Assembly (NCBI GenBank): GCA_014529385.2
Contig: CM043950.1
Span: 70,244,935 to 70,308,934, forward strand
From: Adiantum capillus-veneris
Lineage: Eukaryota; Streptophyta; Polypodiopsida; Polypodiales; Pteridaceae
Direction: 5' to 3'
DNA: 64,000 bases
Numbering within the stretch: the stretch's first letter is position 1; each line of letters opens with the position of its first letter. Below the pieces are notes generated by a model. It did no database searches, was not told the DNA's origin, and saw nothing but the letters and a program-made list of their open reading frames with translations. The translations under genes and the position numbers were made by a program. Below are positions 1 through 11,513 of the stretch, piece by piece.

Positions 1-25
1 AGTCTTCCTTATTGCTGGTTTCAAC

Positions 26-1150
26 CTAGTCTTCCTTATTGCCTTGGAATTCAACTGGTAAGGTTGTATTCCCCTCTTCACCTTCGCAATACTCTCCGAC
101 CTTGTTTAAGGGTACAGGCTTAGTGTTCTTTTGTGGTTTGCTCAGCTCTTGTATACCCTCTTGCAGTCTCCATGTTGGGTCTTTTATCCCAAATTTCTCC
201 AAGTATTTTCCTACAGTGGTCCACATATGTGGTCTTAGCCTCAAAAGCTCAGCTAGAGTGATAGTGCATGTCACTGGTGTTGACAAGATCTCTATCAATC
301 CTTGCGAGTCCATGACTTTTTCTGATGAGATTCATCGTGAGGGAAGTGCTCTAATCTCGGATTTTGCTTCATACTCTCCGAAGTATGAAGGTAAGGTATT
401 CAGTGAATGAGGTTTGCTCTCCATTGTTCTAACAGAGCCCCCATCTCCCCAGTAAGATTGCAGATCCAAGTCCACTTGAGATCCTACCTCAAATTCCACT
501 ATGGGAGGATTCCTGATGTCCTTTTCCCAATTTGTCTGATTAGCTTGGCAACTTAGCTCGTTTGCAAAGTTTGCCTCTCTCACTTGTTTCCAAAATTCAT
601 TGTAATCCTCATCTCTTCCGTAAATCCTCTGTATGACTGGATGAAAACTCTCTATCTCCTGATCGGTTGTGTTCAATACTATGCGGTCATCCTTGTGTGT
701 ATTTTCAGGCTTTTGTGCACTGGGAGTCTTTTCAGCTACCCGTGAAATGATAGTCTCTTGCTGAATTGGGTTTTCCGTTCCACAATTCATTGTTTCTCTT
801 GGTGGTTCTAATAAGGCTTGTGCAGTCTCGATCATTCTCTGGCACATTTCAAGTCTCTGCTTTTCCAATTCCGCGTTTGGGTATGTCATCCACCTCTGTT
901 CTTGTGTTTGGTTGTTCTTTAACCTAGCTTCGTAAGCTCTCATCAGTGCGTCCAATGGTTCGTGTACTTTGTCCATTAGCACTGATCCCCCTGAGCTTAA
1001 GCTCGTTGTCTCTTTGATACTCTTTTGTTTCGTTCTTTCCGGGCTCATCTCTCGTTTTCCGTTTTGACTCTCAAGTTTTTCTAATCTATCTTTAGTTTGC
1101 TTTAGTTCCTCAGCTAGAATAGCGTCTTCACGTTCTTTTTTCAACTTCAT
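26..1150 (-). pseudogene. ORF2 (coiled coil plus retropepsin) of copy A, broken
   Basis: This is homologous to the 558-residue ORF2 at 29269-30945. It opens with ATG at 1150, overlapping the former gag stop as ATGA. The N-terminal 60 residues are charged and look coiled-coil. An AAA-to-TGA change near 330 stops the frame after 272 residues; the remainder (26-313) is readable in the same frame. Between about 21 and 42 the sequence carries a short local duplication and then jumps over roughly 80 bp that in the complete copy encode the protease active site (LDSGAG). The protease would therefore be inactive even without the stop. The duplication lies at the window edge, so an assembly artefact cannot be excluded. 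Confidence 0.88.
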
Positions 1151-1180
1151 GCTTGCTTTTCTAGCTTTCCATATGTTTCT

Positions 1181-3797
1181 CTAACTCCGCGGTCCTTGAC
1201 TAACCACTTCAGTCACTAACTTTCCATTCTCAGGTTCTCTAGTGGTTTTCTTAGCTTGAGCTCTAGTAACAACTTGCGTCGGTATCAGAGTTTCATTTTC
1301 AGAGCCACTACTGGTAGGAATAGTTTCTAGCATATTCAATGTCGTCTTTTGCACTTTGTTTGGATTCTTTGAGCAATCCTCAATGAAGTGAGTAACCCCA
1401 CACTCAGTGCAATAAGCGTTAATTCTAATGATTTCCGTATGTGGACAAACATTCATCAGATGGTCACCTCCACACTTGTAACAGGGTCCTAGTGCTGGTC
1501 TTGGTCCCACTTGATTCGTCCTTTGTGGATAGGATGGTCTTTGTCCTGTTAACCCTCCATGAGCTATGAACATCAATGTTCTTGCATCCAAATTGTATCT
1601 CTCTTCATCAGAAGCACTTGTAACTGTTGGTGTTCCAAAATTCCCAATCATGCCCCATGGTTCTGGTTGTTTGGGTTCTTCTGGTGGGTAATACACAGTT
1701 GGAGACATGTGTGCACCAGATTCTTCATAATAGGCTTGAACAGGCACTAAGGCTTGTTCTTCCTGATTCTCTAAGGTTGATGCATATCCTGGTACATTTC
1801 CTGTTGTGTATCGAGGTACTGGATGTACTTGAGGTGGTGCTAATTGAGCAGGAGGTGCATACTGACGCTCCCTTACATACCCTTTGTTGTAATAGCACTC
1901 CTCTGTTGGATGGTTTGTCCATTTTTGTTCAATAGCACACCATTTTAGTGGTTTTGGCAATGGTTTTTGGTATGGTGCCATCCTTTTTAGAGCATCTTCT
2001 ATCATTTGCTCTACATTTGGCATGGTTGTTGTTTGAACATTCTTTTTAGTGGTAGTCTCGCTCGCTACGGAGGAAGAGCTACTGGATGCAAAATCTGTAT
2101 CTGCTGACACCTCTCCATAAACCGTACAGTTATCCACTAAGTACAATGCTTCTCTCGTTACTTGCTCGAAACTTGTACAAGATTTCAAGTGCAAGTCCTT
2201 CTTGAGAGTGTCGTTTCTCAATCCTTCAATAAAGAGAACAGATAGTCTGTCATCTTGTGATCGTTCACGTACTGGACATCTCTCAATGTATTGTTTGAAG
2301 TGAAGTGAAGCTTCCTTCACTTTTTCGTGTTCTCTCTGTTTAAAAGCATATATTTGTGAGACCGTATTGTGCTTAATCCCTCGTTTTGAGAATTCCTCAG
2401 CAAACTCTCTTAGCAAATGGTCAATGTCATGGAATCCCCCTCTGTTCAGTGGTTGAAACCATGTCAATGCCGTATCTTCTAGAGTAAGACCAAATCCCTC
2501 GTATTGTGTATGGAAATCTGTTATCTGCTCAGCTCTTAAGACTTGCTTAAAGAGTGACACATGTGCATACGGATCTCCTGAACCACCATACTTCTTTGGC
2601 ATACACTTGGCTACTTGAGATGGTCTCATACTTCTATGGTCTGCTACCAATCTCATTGCTCCTGTGTCCCGGCTAAAGCTTTCTCTAGCATCATGGACTT
2701 CATGGGTTACCCTTGTCGGTTCCCCTGCCCTGAGTCTACTACTAGGAGGTAAATGTGATGGTTCCTCTTCGAACCTTGGACCTGGAGTGGTATATGTGGG
2801 GATTGGAATTGCACTACCTCGATTCGTATCCATTGACTCTCTGAGATGTAATGATCCCATTGGTCCGGGCTTCGAGTACTGAGGTTGACTGAAAGAGTCA
2901 GCAGCCTGAGTTCTTTGTCCTCCTGTTGTCATTGGGTTTTGCACTCCATTTGTTGGTGTTGGTCTTTGAGAGCTAGAAGTAACATAATACTGATGTAGTG
3001 GTCCCCCAAAGTATGTATACCCTTCTAATTCTTTCTTGCCCATTGTTGAGTATTGCCTCCCATACTTGTCGTAAGCGGCAATTTTCACTTCCGATCCCTC
3101 TGTGTAGGTAAAGACATAAAGTCTTTTTTTGGTCTGTCAACTCTCCGGTGTAGGGTTCTTCACATCTATAATAGAGATCTTGCTCCCCATTATTATATTT
3201 GTATAGCCCCACATAGATGTTATCAGTGTTGATCCTTGTAGTTTCATTCTCTCTTCTTAACCTCGCATCAGGGAAGTTCATTATTGGTGCTTTCTCCTCA
3301 AGTTCTTCATCTACTTTGGCTTTGGTGCCCATCAATCCCCACTTGTCCACAATGTTAGGGTTTAGGACTACCAAGTACATGGTACCCTCATCATCTAGAT
3401 ATCTATCTCCGCTATAGCTCACAGGCACTAAGTCCTTGAACTCACTAGGTTTATCTTCTATCTTTACACAATAGCGGTCCATTCCATCTTTGTAGATCTT
3501 GGCATCTTGCTCATTGTTGTACTGGTATTTTATGAACAATAGCTTCATTGTGGTGGAAGGGTTTGATGATCCTGCTGCCATATTTTCTCTGTTGTTCGGG
3601 TTCAAGTGTTCCAAGTGTTCGGTGAAAATCTCGTAAGATCTCTCCGAAGAAGTATCAGAAACACTTCCTTCAAAGATCGGCTCTAATGGTTGCACCCAAC
3701 TTTGGTTTACACTTCCCTCGGTTGATATGACACTTGCTTGTTCCCCTTGTTTTGGTTGGTTATTCTGGAGATTCCTGCCCGATCTCAAATTCATCAA
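1181..3797 (-). pseudogene. gag of copy A, frameshifted
   Basis: This is a gag homologous to 30942-33662. The N-terminal piece (2973-3797) and the C-terminal piece (1181-3088) are in different frames. A run of seven T (plus strand, about 3122-3128) replaces six T in the intact copy. A second single-base insertion near 1210 changes the C-terminus. About 25 to 30 residues of the proline-rich linker are missing compared with the intact copy. The capsid-like core and two CX2CX3HX4C zinc knuckles (CYKCGGDH and CTECGVTH) remain visible. The normal product would package the element RNA. Confidence 0.9.
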
Positions 3798-5201
3798 TTC
3801 CCCTAAAGGACTTTAACTTTTCCGTCTCGGCAATTTGTTTTCCCAAGTTTTTGTGGTCAGAATTGATCCAAACTGATTGATACTTGGTCAATTGTTTAAT
3901 CTTGTCAGTTGGACAACTTCTGTTTCATCAAGTGAGAATTTTTTTGCAGTTATGCTGAAAAAGACATTATACGTGTATGATGTCTTTTTTCACAGATTTG
4001 GACTATTTTGGTTATGCTCACTCTCAGTAGCCCCCTTATGCTCTGTCCACTCACAAAATTCAGTTTGAACTCTGTTTGAGCAAGTTATGGCTAATTTAGG
4101 CTTTTCTTGGCAATTTTCCGCTTTTGACTTGTTTTGGGTCAATTGTGATCCAAATGGGATGAAACTTGAAATATAACCTCTAGACAGCTATTACAATGGA
4201 TCTGTGTTGGAAAAGTATCAAAATATGTCCAAAATTAGGTCAAAGACATCATACGCGTATGATGTCTTTTTCATCAATTTGGGTCAAAACTTGATATTTA
4301 TGCTTTGTACAGTGTTTGTAACAATCTTGTCAGGTCAGATATCAAAAATAAGCAGTGGATGTGCTAAAAGACATTATACGCGTATGATGTTTTTTGTCCC
4401 AGATTTTGACTATTCTTGGTTTTAAGCCTTCTCCAATGTTTATAATTGAGTTTCAAGTGTTTTTGTCAGGTTTGAATGTAAAAACAAGATCTGAATCCAA
4501 AATTTCCTATTCTTTGCGTTTCTTGGACTCCGGCTTGTCTTTTTGGGTTTCTTTGAGTGTTAATGCTCTTGTTTTAAGTTGAAATTAGGGTATAACCCCC
4601 CTTTTGAACACTTTGGTAAAGTCAAAATTTTTGTTTTGGTCTCTGTTTGGTCATTTAGACATCATACGCGTATGATGTCTAAAGTTGCAGATTTCCAGTT
4701 TTTTTGGCACAGAATCCTTCCTAAAGCTTTCTCAAGTGCTCAGCAACTCCCAGATACACAGAAAATTTCTCTGACTTTTGTTTATTGCAAGTTTCACTAC
4801 TAACTCGACGGTTTAGTGATCTAACATGCAATCACCCATATCAAGCAAATACTCCAATGATTACTAGCTCTAGATCAAGATCAAATGAAGTCCTACTAGT
4901 AAGCTATTCTTAATCATAAAATGGGTTTGGTAATTGTGATTTCAAAGAGATCCACTGCCACTCACAGACTAGCAAATTCTTCTTCTATCAACAACTACTC
5001 AACACCAACAAAATTACAAACAAATCTAAGCTAAACTAAAAATACTGTCAACACGGAAGACCCAGGAATACCCCACTTCCTAGTATCTCTCGAGATCTTC
5101 GGAGTCCACCACTCCTAGATCTTTTCTAACTAAAGTATACAAAGTAGTTTATACGACTCACCTCGTAGGATTAGTCTAAGGTCACCTACTTAGGGCTCTC
5201 G
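3798..5201 (-). other. Untranslated leader of copy A
   Basis: This is a 1.4-kb stretch between the PBS and the gag start with no sustained reading frame. It is AT-rich and matches the leader of the complete element (33663-35073), less closely at about 4690-5040. Apart from the four palindromes it holds degenerate repeated phrases such as gatccaaatggg followed by aaacttg. Confidence 0.8.
3962..4680. repeat. Leader palindrome array of copy A (4 copies)
   Basis: There are four 24-bp palindromes at 3962-3985, 4244-4267, 4369-4392 and 4657-4680. The consensus half-site is AGACATCATACG followed by its reverse complement, so the centre is ACGCGT. The 4244 and 4657 copies are perfect. The others have one or two changes, mainly C to T at position 7 or at the central CpG. 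The start-to-start spacing is 282, 125 and 288 bp. The array lies in the untranslated leader between PBS and gag. Its function is unknown. Confidence 0.95.
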
Positions 5202-5219
5202 TCCCTGGCAGCGGCGCCA
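5202..5219 (-). other. Primer-binding site, tRNA-Asp type (copy A)
   Basis: On the minus strand it reads TGGCGCCGCTGCCAGGGA, two bases inside the LTR. It matches the plant tRNA-Asp type PBS used by Athila/Tat-like gypsy elements, with two differences. Confidence 0.88.
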
Positions 5220-5221
5220 AA

Positions 5222-6165
5222 TGTTAAGGCGGTTACGCCGCTAGCGAAAGCTAAATAGCGAGAACTCAACCAACAACAGAATTTGTCAGACGAGGACGGA
5301 GCTTGACCCGCAGGCGCATGGAAACAACTAGGTGGGTGTCAAATCACCTACTCGACCTTCTAATGACAATCACTACTAAGGAAATCAAATCTAAGTTCTA
5401 AAATACGCAAGTGACTGAAATCTGTACTACGAACGAATGCTATACGAAACAGGATCTAGAATCATTGAATCGATCTCAAACTCAAGGGGAAGTCTATACA
5501 CTAGGTAAGAACAACACCCTAAAGACTTGAACTGCAAAATCAACCTATAACCACTCCATGCGGTAAACGCGTATGAAGACAGGCTGAAAAATACAGGTGA
5601 TCGAAACTTGACCCCAATGGTACTAATGTGTAGCTCTACTCGTTGTGGTTCTATAGATATGCTGCACGCTCCATTCCGACACACGAGTTGGAAGAAAACT
5701 CACACCGAAGCTCGTAGGAACTTACCACACCTAGAAGCCGATAGCGCGCACTCTTGGTATCTGTGTGTAGCTCTCGCCGTTGCTAACACAATGGCGGTGT
5801 CGCTTCTCCAATGGCGGCTCCGTAGCTCGCGTAGCAAGTAGATAAGACTCTCACTCTCACTCTCTCTCTCTCTCTCAGACACAGTCACGGCGCTCAAAAA
5901 ACTCACTTTGATTAATAATCTGCCCTCTTTAGGTTACAAAAACTTTGGCTTATATACCTCAGCCTTGGAGGTGAGAACATCTCTAACTAATTACATCAGC
6001 AAGTGAAATTACTTCGGAATTACAAGCTGGAAACTCAATTGAGTCCCGTTACTTAATGAATGGCTCAAATCAAAATTAATGTCGGAAAGACATTTATTAC
6101 AATCAATGGTTACAAAATGATGAGTGTGAGCAAAAATGTGGGTGTGATCCTCTGTTGGCTCAACA
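5222..6165 (-). repeat. 5' LTR of copy A (944 bp)
   Basis: It begins TGTTAAGGCGG and ends GGCTCAACA on the plus strand, the same ends as the LTRs at 16989 and 35094. It carries a TATA-like box (plus strand cttatatacc, about 5950-5959) and a CT microsatellite near 5850-5878. It also has a 10-bp match to the palindrome half-site (5567-5576). The flanking sequence is a decayed gypsy element. Confidence 0.95.
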
Positions 6166-7334
6166 AAGAAGCTCCTCTAAACAAGTTGAAGCTAACTACG
6201 ATGAGGTGTATTATGATGGTAGCCAAAGTAATTTTCCAGGTACCTCTATTTCTCCTCATACGTTGCTTAAAGTGAAAGGTACAATACAAGCAAGAATGTC
6301 ACAATTTTTGTTAATGATGATAGTAGTTATGATTTTGTTTTAGAACACTTTGCCCAACAACTCACTTTACATCATGTGTCTTCATAGTATTAGGTTAAGA
6401 TTGTTCTCAATAATTAGCGGTATAGGTGTAATAACCAAGTGTAATTTAAAATTTCAATTTGTAGTTGTTTACAAGCATGCACATTTTTTGTCGCACATTT
6501 CCGTGGAATTGATGTGACTTTGGGCATGCCATTTTGACACAGATTTAGTACACCAATTGACTATAAAACATGCTTGCTCAATCTTTCATAAATTAATAAA
6601 ATTTTGCATCCAAGCCATACTTGAGCACTAAAAAATTCTACTCCTCTCTTACACAGAAGTCAAGGAAGCTGCTAGAAAACAAAGTAACACGTACAACAAA
6701 TGACCTAAACATTGCTATATTTAATGACTGTATGGATTAAAACAAGATTATCAAGGATAGGTTTTCTAGTTCTAGAGTGGATGACCTACTTGATAGATTG
6801 CAAGGGGCTACAATTTTCAATGAAATTGACCTTAAGTCTACGAGGATGTCAAATATGATTAAAGAGGATATCTACAAAACTATATTTTGAATATAAACAA
6901 ATCACTATGAATTTATTATTGTTTGCATGATGAACATAATATTTCAGTAAAATTGACCTTAAGTCTACCAGAAGCCAATATGATTGAAGAGGATATCTAT
7001 AGAACTACATTTTGAATATAAACAAAGCACTATGAATTTCTTGTTACTTTCATGATAATAATTAATTTCTATTGATCACTAAGATTTATTTGTTGTCTTC
7101 TTTGATGATATATTGGTGTTTAGCAAGTTTGAAGAAGAGCATAGAGATTACTTAGAGCACGTGCTTAACTTAATCAATTGAACATAATCAATTATTCTTG
7201 AGACCAAAGAAGAGTAATTTCTTTCATTATGGACCTATTGTTTCTAAACAATGCATTTTTGTTAACCCAAAGTAGACAATTCAAGGCCAAAAACTAAAAC
7301 TTTGCATGAATTACATTATTTTCTAGGTCTTTGT
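6166..7334 (+). pseudogene. Decayed Ty3/gypsy protease-RT fragment
   Basis: This is the target into which copy A inserted. In broken frames the plus strand still shows retropepsin-region phrases around 6290-6620 (for example an RGIDVTLGMPF-like string). It also shows reverse transcriptase phrases: DDLLDRLQGATIFNEIDL near 6780-6835, and FFDDILVFSKFEEEH near 7105-7145 after frame repair by eye. Stops and frameshifts are frequent, so it is a fossil. A 127-bp internal duplication (6823-6949 and 6950-about 7070) repeats the IDLKS...EEDIYKT part of RT. Confidence 0.75.
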
Positions 7335-7440
7335 TGTCATAAAATATAATATCTAACTTACCAAATGATTTTCTTATATTAAACTTATCATTTAATATGG
7401 GAAGATAAAAGGGGAACAAGAGTTAGGATATAGATATGTG

Positions 7441-7594
7441 CTTCTAGACCTATCTTAGCAGGGGACCAAAAGGAGAGATGGTTGCATCTCAATAGGGGTC
7501 CAATAGGAGATGAAGTGCTTCTAAACTTATCTCAGCAGGGGACCAAGAGGAGAGATGGTTACATATCAATAGGGGTCCAAAAGGAGATAGTCTA
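7441..7594. repeat. Two tandem 77-bp units
   Basis: The units start at 7441 and 7518, each containing aggggaccaa...gagagatggtt and caataggggtcca. They differ by a few substitutions and lie inside the LTR-like block. Confidence 0.85.
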
Positions 7595-7727
7595 TCAAAG
7601 AGCAACATACATCTAATGGAGCTTAAAAGACCTTAGAGTTAGCTTCATTAATGACCTCCAAAGGTTAGTGTTAAAAGTCCTTAGACCTAGGACCTTTAGG
7701 TACTTTAGACCTTAGGCAAGCCAGGTC

Positions 7728-7862
7728 CGTGCTTGAGGTGCTTGTCATGCTTAATGACTAAGGTGCTTGTCGTGCTTGATGACTAAGGTGCTTGAGGTGC
7801 TTGTCTTGCTTAATGACTAAGGTTCTTGTCGTGCTTGATGACCAAGGTACTTGAGGTGTTCA
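7728..7862. repeat. Minisatellite of gtgcttgt-cgtgctt-gatgactaag units
   Basis: At least four imperfect copies of a unit of about 25 to 30 bp, such as gtgcttgtcgtgcttgatg, alternate with the shorter aggtgcttgaggtgctt. The array lies inside the LTR-like block. Confidence 0.8.
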
Positions 7863-8254
7863 AGTCAAAGATGAGCCCTAAAGATAGGGGCATGAGAGAG
7901 AACACTCACACACACACTCAAGGAAAACCGAAGACTCAAGAGCATTAAGGACACATGTCAGGGCCTTAGCAATATTTCCCTCATAATGTGCATGAATCCT
8001 ATTGGATGACCTATAGGAAGGTCCAATGAGAATTTAACTTCAATTAAATAATTAAGATCTTTTCCTTAAAGGGGGAAAGGAGGGAACTTGTCTAAATTCT
8101 ACAACTAAATAATTAAGATCTTTCTCTCAAAGAGGGAAAGGAGGACACGTGTCCAAATGCTACACCCCTTGCTTGTTATGACTAGAGCCATTCATTGGCT
8201 AGCCCAAAGCTTGAGCCATAGGCTTGTAGCAAGAGTAAAGTAGCAAAATCAAAT

Positions 8255-8258
<4 letters not shown>

Positions 8259-8331
<73 letters not shown>
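8259..8331. repeat. (TC)n-(AC)n compound microsatellite
   Basis: About 16 TC units are followed by about 19 AC units. Confidence 0.97.
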
Positions 8332-8332
<1 letters not shown>

Positions 8333-8460
8333 GTTAACATACACATAAATTCTTTTAGCATGGCTAACAATAATAAAGAGAGTATAATAATATTGATAAC
8401 TTTGATTTTTCACATGAAGGTGCTACTAATGATGCCCTATGATTGTGAGTTCTCTTATCA

Positions 8461-9127
8461 CTAGGCAACAACAAGACATGGGCAACTCTGCCCTACAAAG
8501 GTGAAGTTTACCAACAACTTCGCACCCATGGGATTCTCCAAACTCCCCAAAGAAGAGAGAGTACCTATGAAGTCTTTTGTAGGGACTTCCAAAGAAAGAC
8601 TCTCTCCAGTGAGAGAAGAGGAGGGTACATTCAAAGGGCCTCAACGTCCACTTGAGGATGCACCTCCATTCAAAAGGAGAGGGGATGCTTCAAATGTAGA
8701 GTCCACACCGAAGGAAAGAGAAAGAAGTGAATTGCCAAACACTTCGGAAGATATGGATCCTTGAAGACGGCAAGAATGAAGACCTCCAACTCTTCCCAAG
8801 AGGAAAAGAATGCTGCATACTCCTCCTCATGGTAATCTCAAAGGGGGAAGCTAGGAACCAAAGGAAGAAAAAGGATAGAAATGAATCACCCTCTTCTCCA
8901 TCTTCATCATCTTCCTTTTCTTTTGATGAAAGCAGCGGCTCATTTTCCAAAGAGTACAAGAGGAGAGGATATCACAAATCCTATGCTGCTTGCAAAAGAT
9001 CCTACAAGCTTAAGAAGTTCAAGGAGGGAGGAAAGAACATCTCTTTTCTCACCTATGATGGCACCTCTGGTGCTATGGACAAAGTTTTGGCCTTCATCCA
9101 ACAATTTAATGCGGCCTTTGGAGATGA
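8461..9127 (+). pseudogene. Ty3/gypsy gag, 5' half (split by a copia insertion)
   Basis: The plus-strand frames show a serine-rich, charged segment (8880-8960) and then a gag phrase: CKRSYKLKKFKEGGK, FLTYDGTSGAMDKVLAFIQQFNAAFGDD. The coding sequence stops at a copia LTR at 9128 and resumes at 11852. The same gag family recurs on the minus strand at 62863-63770, where the phrase FLSFDGNFSNVDKVLSFIQQLDVAFGDE is recognisable. Upstream frames (8501-8764) are probably the N-terminus but are frameshifted relative to the core. Confidence 0.75.
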
Positions 9128-9448
9128 TGTAAAGAATGAGGATGCAAGAGAGCTACACAAGACAAGCACTAAGCACACACAGATGGAAAGCTTCTTCTTC
9201 TTCACACAGAAAAGAGAGTACAAAATGACTAAGTGCTAAAACTGAAAAATAGCACATATGTACTTGCGATCACTAAGTGTGAACTCGCTAGAAGCATACC
9301 AGGCTGGCACTATAAGTGTAGTCCAGTTGTAGAATCACTGGCAGAGATCCTCCGTGTCGGTCACCTAACGCGCCAGTGAGTAAATGTTGTAAGCGGCCAA
9401 GACCCGTAGTGGATGCCAGCTCAAGATGTAGAGCTCGACATCTCAACA
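9128..9448 (-). repeat. 3' LTR of copia J (321 bp)
   Basis: It runs from TGTAAAGAATG to CATCTCAACA on the plus strand and is nearly identical to 11526-11846. The PPT GAGGGGGAG (minus strand, 9449-9457) abuts it. Confidence 0.94.
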
Positions 9449-9959
9449 CTCCCCCTCGAGCTCTGCATGTTGCAGAGTCCAAGCATAGTCCGGAAACGTC
9501 GAAGCTTCTCAGCTCCAAGGGCCTTGGTAAAGATATCCGCTATCTGCTCCTCTGTGCTGATGTAGACCAAGTCGATGTCGCCCGCCAACACTCGCTCTCG
9601 AATGTAGTGGTAATGGACCTCTATGTGCTTGGTCCTAGCATGGAACACTGGGTTCCTAGCCAACTGCATGCTGTTGAGGTTGTCACAATGGATGAAAATC
9701 TGCTGGTCCACCTGCACTTCCAAGTCCTCAAGTAATGTGCGTAGCCAAGCTACCTCTCACGGTGCAACTGCTGCACCTCTGTACTCGGCCTCCGTGCTCG
9801 ATAAAGCAACCGTAGGCTGCTTTTTGCTGCTCCAAGTAACAACGCACTCCCAAAAGAGAAAATGAAGCCACTCGTAGATCTCCTATCAACAATGCTACCT
9901 GCCCAATCTGCATCTGTATACCCATACAATGCTAATGGTGCATCTGCTGCATAGAACAA
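9421..9959 (-). pseudogene. Copia J RNase H and C-terminus, frameshifted
   Basis: The piece at 9750-9959 reads LYGYTDADWAGSIVDRRSTSGFIF, the typical copia RNase H start. After a frame change near 9750-9850, the piece at 9421-9723 reads the HCDNLNSMQLARNPVFHARTKHIEVHYH segment and the conserved IADIFTKAL tail. RNase H would degrade the RNA strand during reverse transcription. A single indel separates the pieces. Confidence 0.88.
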
Positions 9960-10258
9960 TCGTAGTCAAGAGTCCCTTGCACATACCGAAGTGTGCGTCG
10001 TACTCCATCCAAATGTGGCTTCCTCGGAAGCTGCATGAACTGACTCTCTAAGCCTACTGTGTAGCTCAAGTCTGGCCTCGTGATAGTCAAGTAGATTAGA
10101 CTACCCACAATCTTCATGTACATCTTGACATCCTCAACAACATCACCCTTTTCTGCACTCAGCTTTGCATTCACATCCAAGGGAATAGAAATTGGCTTAC
10201 AATCAACCATACCATACTTTGACAACATGTCCAAAGCATACTGTCTCTGTGACAGCAT
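9932..10258 (-). pseudogene. Copia J RT thumb and connection fragment
   Basis: This 108-residue frame holds the conserved copia segment between RT and RNase H (SQRQYALDMLSKYGM, then GSLIYLTITRPDLSYTVG). It joins the upstream RT frame through a small frame break at about 10260-10280. Confidence 0.88.
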
Positions 10259-10277
10259 ACACCCTCTGAAGTCCTGA

Positions 10278-11120
10278 TCACCTCAATGCCAAGAAAGTAC
10301 GCAACTCGCCCAAATCTTTCATTTCAAAATCCTGTTTAAGAAGACCCTTCACATGGTCAATCTCCATAGCATTGTCACCCACAATAATAAGGTCATCTAC
10401 ATATATGGTAATGACCACAATCCCCACATCACTCTCACGTACATAGAGTGAATGATCAGCATGAGCTCTCCTAAACCCAATACTGACAAGATACTTGGCA
10501 ATCCTGTCATACCATGCTCTAGAGCCCTGCTTCAAACCATACAAAGCTTTGAGAAGCCTGCCTACATAATCTGGGTAACCTAGATCGACATAACCAGGTG
10601 GCTGATCCATATACACTTCCTCTTGTAACTCACCATTCAAGAAGGCATTCTTTACATCCATTTGATGCATAGTCCATCCTCTAGATGCAGCCACTGCTAT
10701 GACAGCTCTCACAGTCGTCATCTTTGCCACTGGAGCAAAGGTCTCCTCATATTCTATGCCATACGTCTGTGCATAACCCTTTGCGACCAGCCTTGCCTTG
10801 TGACGCTGAATGTTACCATTAGCCTTATGCTTGGTTTTATACACCCATTTACAGCCAATAGCTTTCTTGCCACTTGGCAATGGCACCAACTCCCATGTGT
10901 CATTTGCTTCCAATGCAGCCATCTCTTCATTCATTGCATCATCCCAATGCACATTTCCAACTGCATCCTCAAAACATGTGGGCTCCACATCCTGTATCAC
11001 CTTAGCCATGTAGGCTTGGTGATGCGCTAGATACCCATCATAAGTCAATTTCTGAACTGGATTTCTGGCTCTGTTAGATCTGCGCGGTCCTGGGTCACTC
11101 CTTTTCCCGCTAGCATCCAC
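10278..11120 (-). CDS. Copia J reverse transcriptase (open, 280 codons)
   Basis: This open frame carries the copia RT: the WDDAMNEEMAALEANDTWELV entry motif, GCKWVYKTK, the RHKARLVAKGYAQ and YEETFAPVAKM motifs, the DVKNAFLNG catalytic-region motif, and the IYVDDLIIVG box with the catalytic aspartate pair. It synthesises cDNA in virus-like particles. It abuts the protease fragment directly, because the whole integrase region is missing. It ends near 10278, where a frame break separates it from the RT thumb. It is probably not translated as a functional polyprotein. Confidence 0.9.
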   Translation of the reverse strand: MDASGKRSDPGPRRSNRARNPVQKLTYDGYLAHHQAYMAKVIQDVEPTCFEDAVGNVHWDDAMNEEMAALEANDTWELVPLPSGKKAIGCKWVYKTKHKANGNIQRHKARLVAKGYAQTYGIEYEETFAPVAKMTTVRAVIAVAASRGWTMHQMDVKNAFLNGELQEEVYMDQPPGYVDLGYPDYVGRLLKALYGLKQGSRAWYDRIAKYLVSIGFRRAHADHSLYVRESDVGIVVITIYVDDLIIVGDNAMEIDHVKGLLKQDFEMKDLGELRTFLALR

Positions 11121-11436
11121 GAGACGTCATGTGATTAGAGGCACCTGAATCCACATACCAAACATCATCTTGGGTGGAATTCTCTGCAGTCATTGTATTC
11201 ATTACATGCTGCATAACAAACATGCGCTCGTTTTTGCTGTCATCTGCATCTCTGCTAGTAGATGCATAGTTGCCCTGTTCTCTCTTTCCACTTGCTTTTC
11301 CCTTTGGACAGTCACGTGACATGTGACCTCTTTCACCACAAGTCCAACATTCGCTGCTATCTTCAGTATGTTGTTGCCTGCATGATCCTGCACCACGACC
11401 TCTTTGACTCCCCCTGCCTTGAGACTTGTTTCCCCT

Positions 11437-11510
11437 TGAGAAGCTTCGATGTTTCCGGACTATGCTTGGACTCTGCGACATGCAGAGCTCAAGGGGGAGT
11501 GTTGAGATGT
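11437..11510. repeat. Inverted copy of copia J's own 3' end (74 bp)
   Basis: The reverse complement of 11437-11510 matches 9438-9511 with three mismatches. It covers the first bases of the LTR, the PPT and the end of the RNase H coding region. It replaces the gag region next to the PBS. Confidence 0.93.
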
Positions 11511-11513
11511 TGA

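Larger units (their letters stand above)
1..6165 (-). mobile_element. Ty3/gypsy element copy A, 5' part, degenerate
   Basis: This is the 5' portion of a minus-strand LTR retrotransposon of the same family as the complete element at 16989-36025. It contains, in sense order, the 5' LTR (5222-6165), a tRNA-Asp primer-binding site, a leader with four palindromes, gag and part of ORF2. It leaves the window at position 1, so its pol and 3' LTR are not visible. Several reading-frame breaks and deletions relative to the complete copy show that this copy is dead. The family assignment is certain because sequence, order and palindrome spacing match almost base for base. Confidence 0.93.
7335..8340 (+). 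repeat. LTR-like block, relative of the solo LTR at 54273
   Basis: It starts TGTCATAAAATATAATATC and follows the same order as the first kilobase of the solo LTR at 54273-55840. Shared landmarks are the aaatgattttct...atattaaac...tcatttaat phrase, the gggatgagagag-like block, the repeated (c)ccaatgagaattaa phrases and a CT/AC microsatellite. The last 500 bp of the LTR are not recognisable here, so the block looks truncated. The gypsy gag that follows on the same strand may belong to the same element. Confidence 0.55.
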
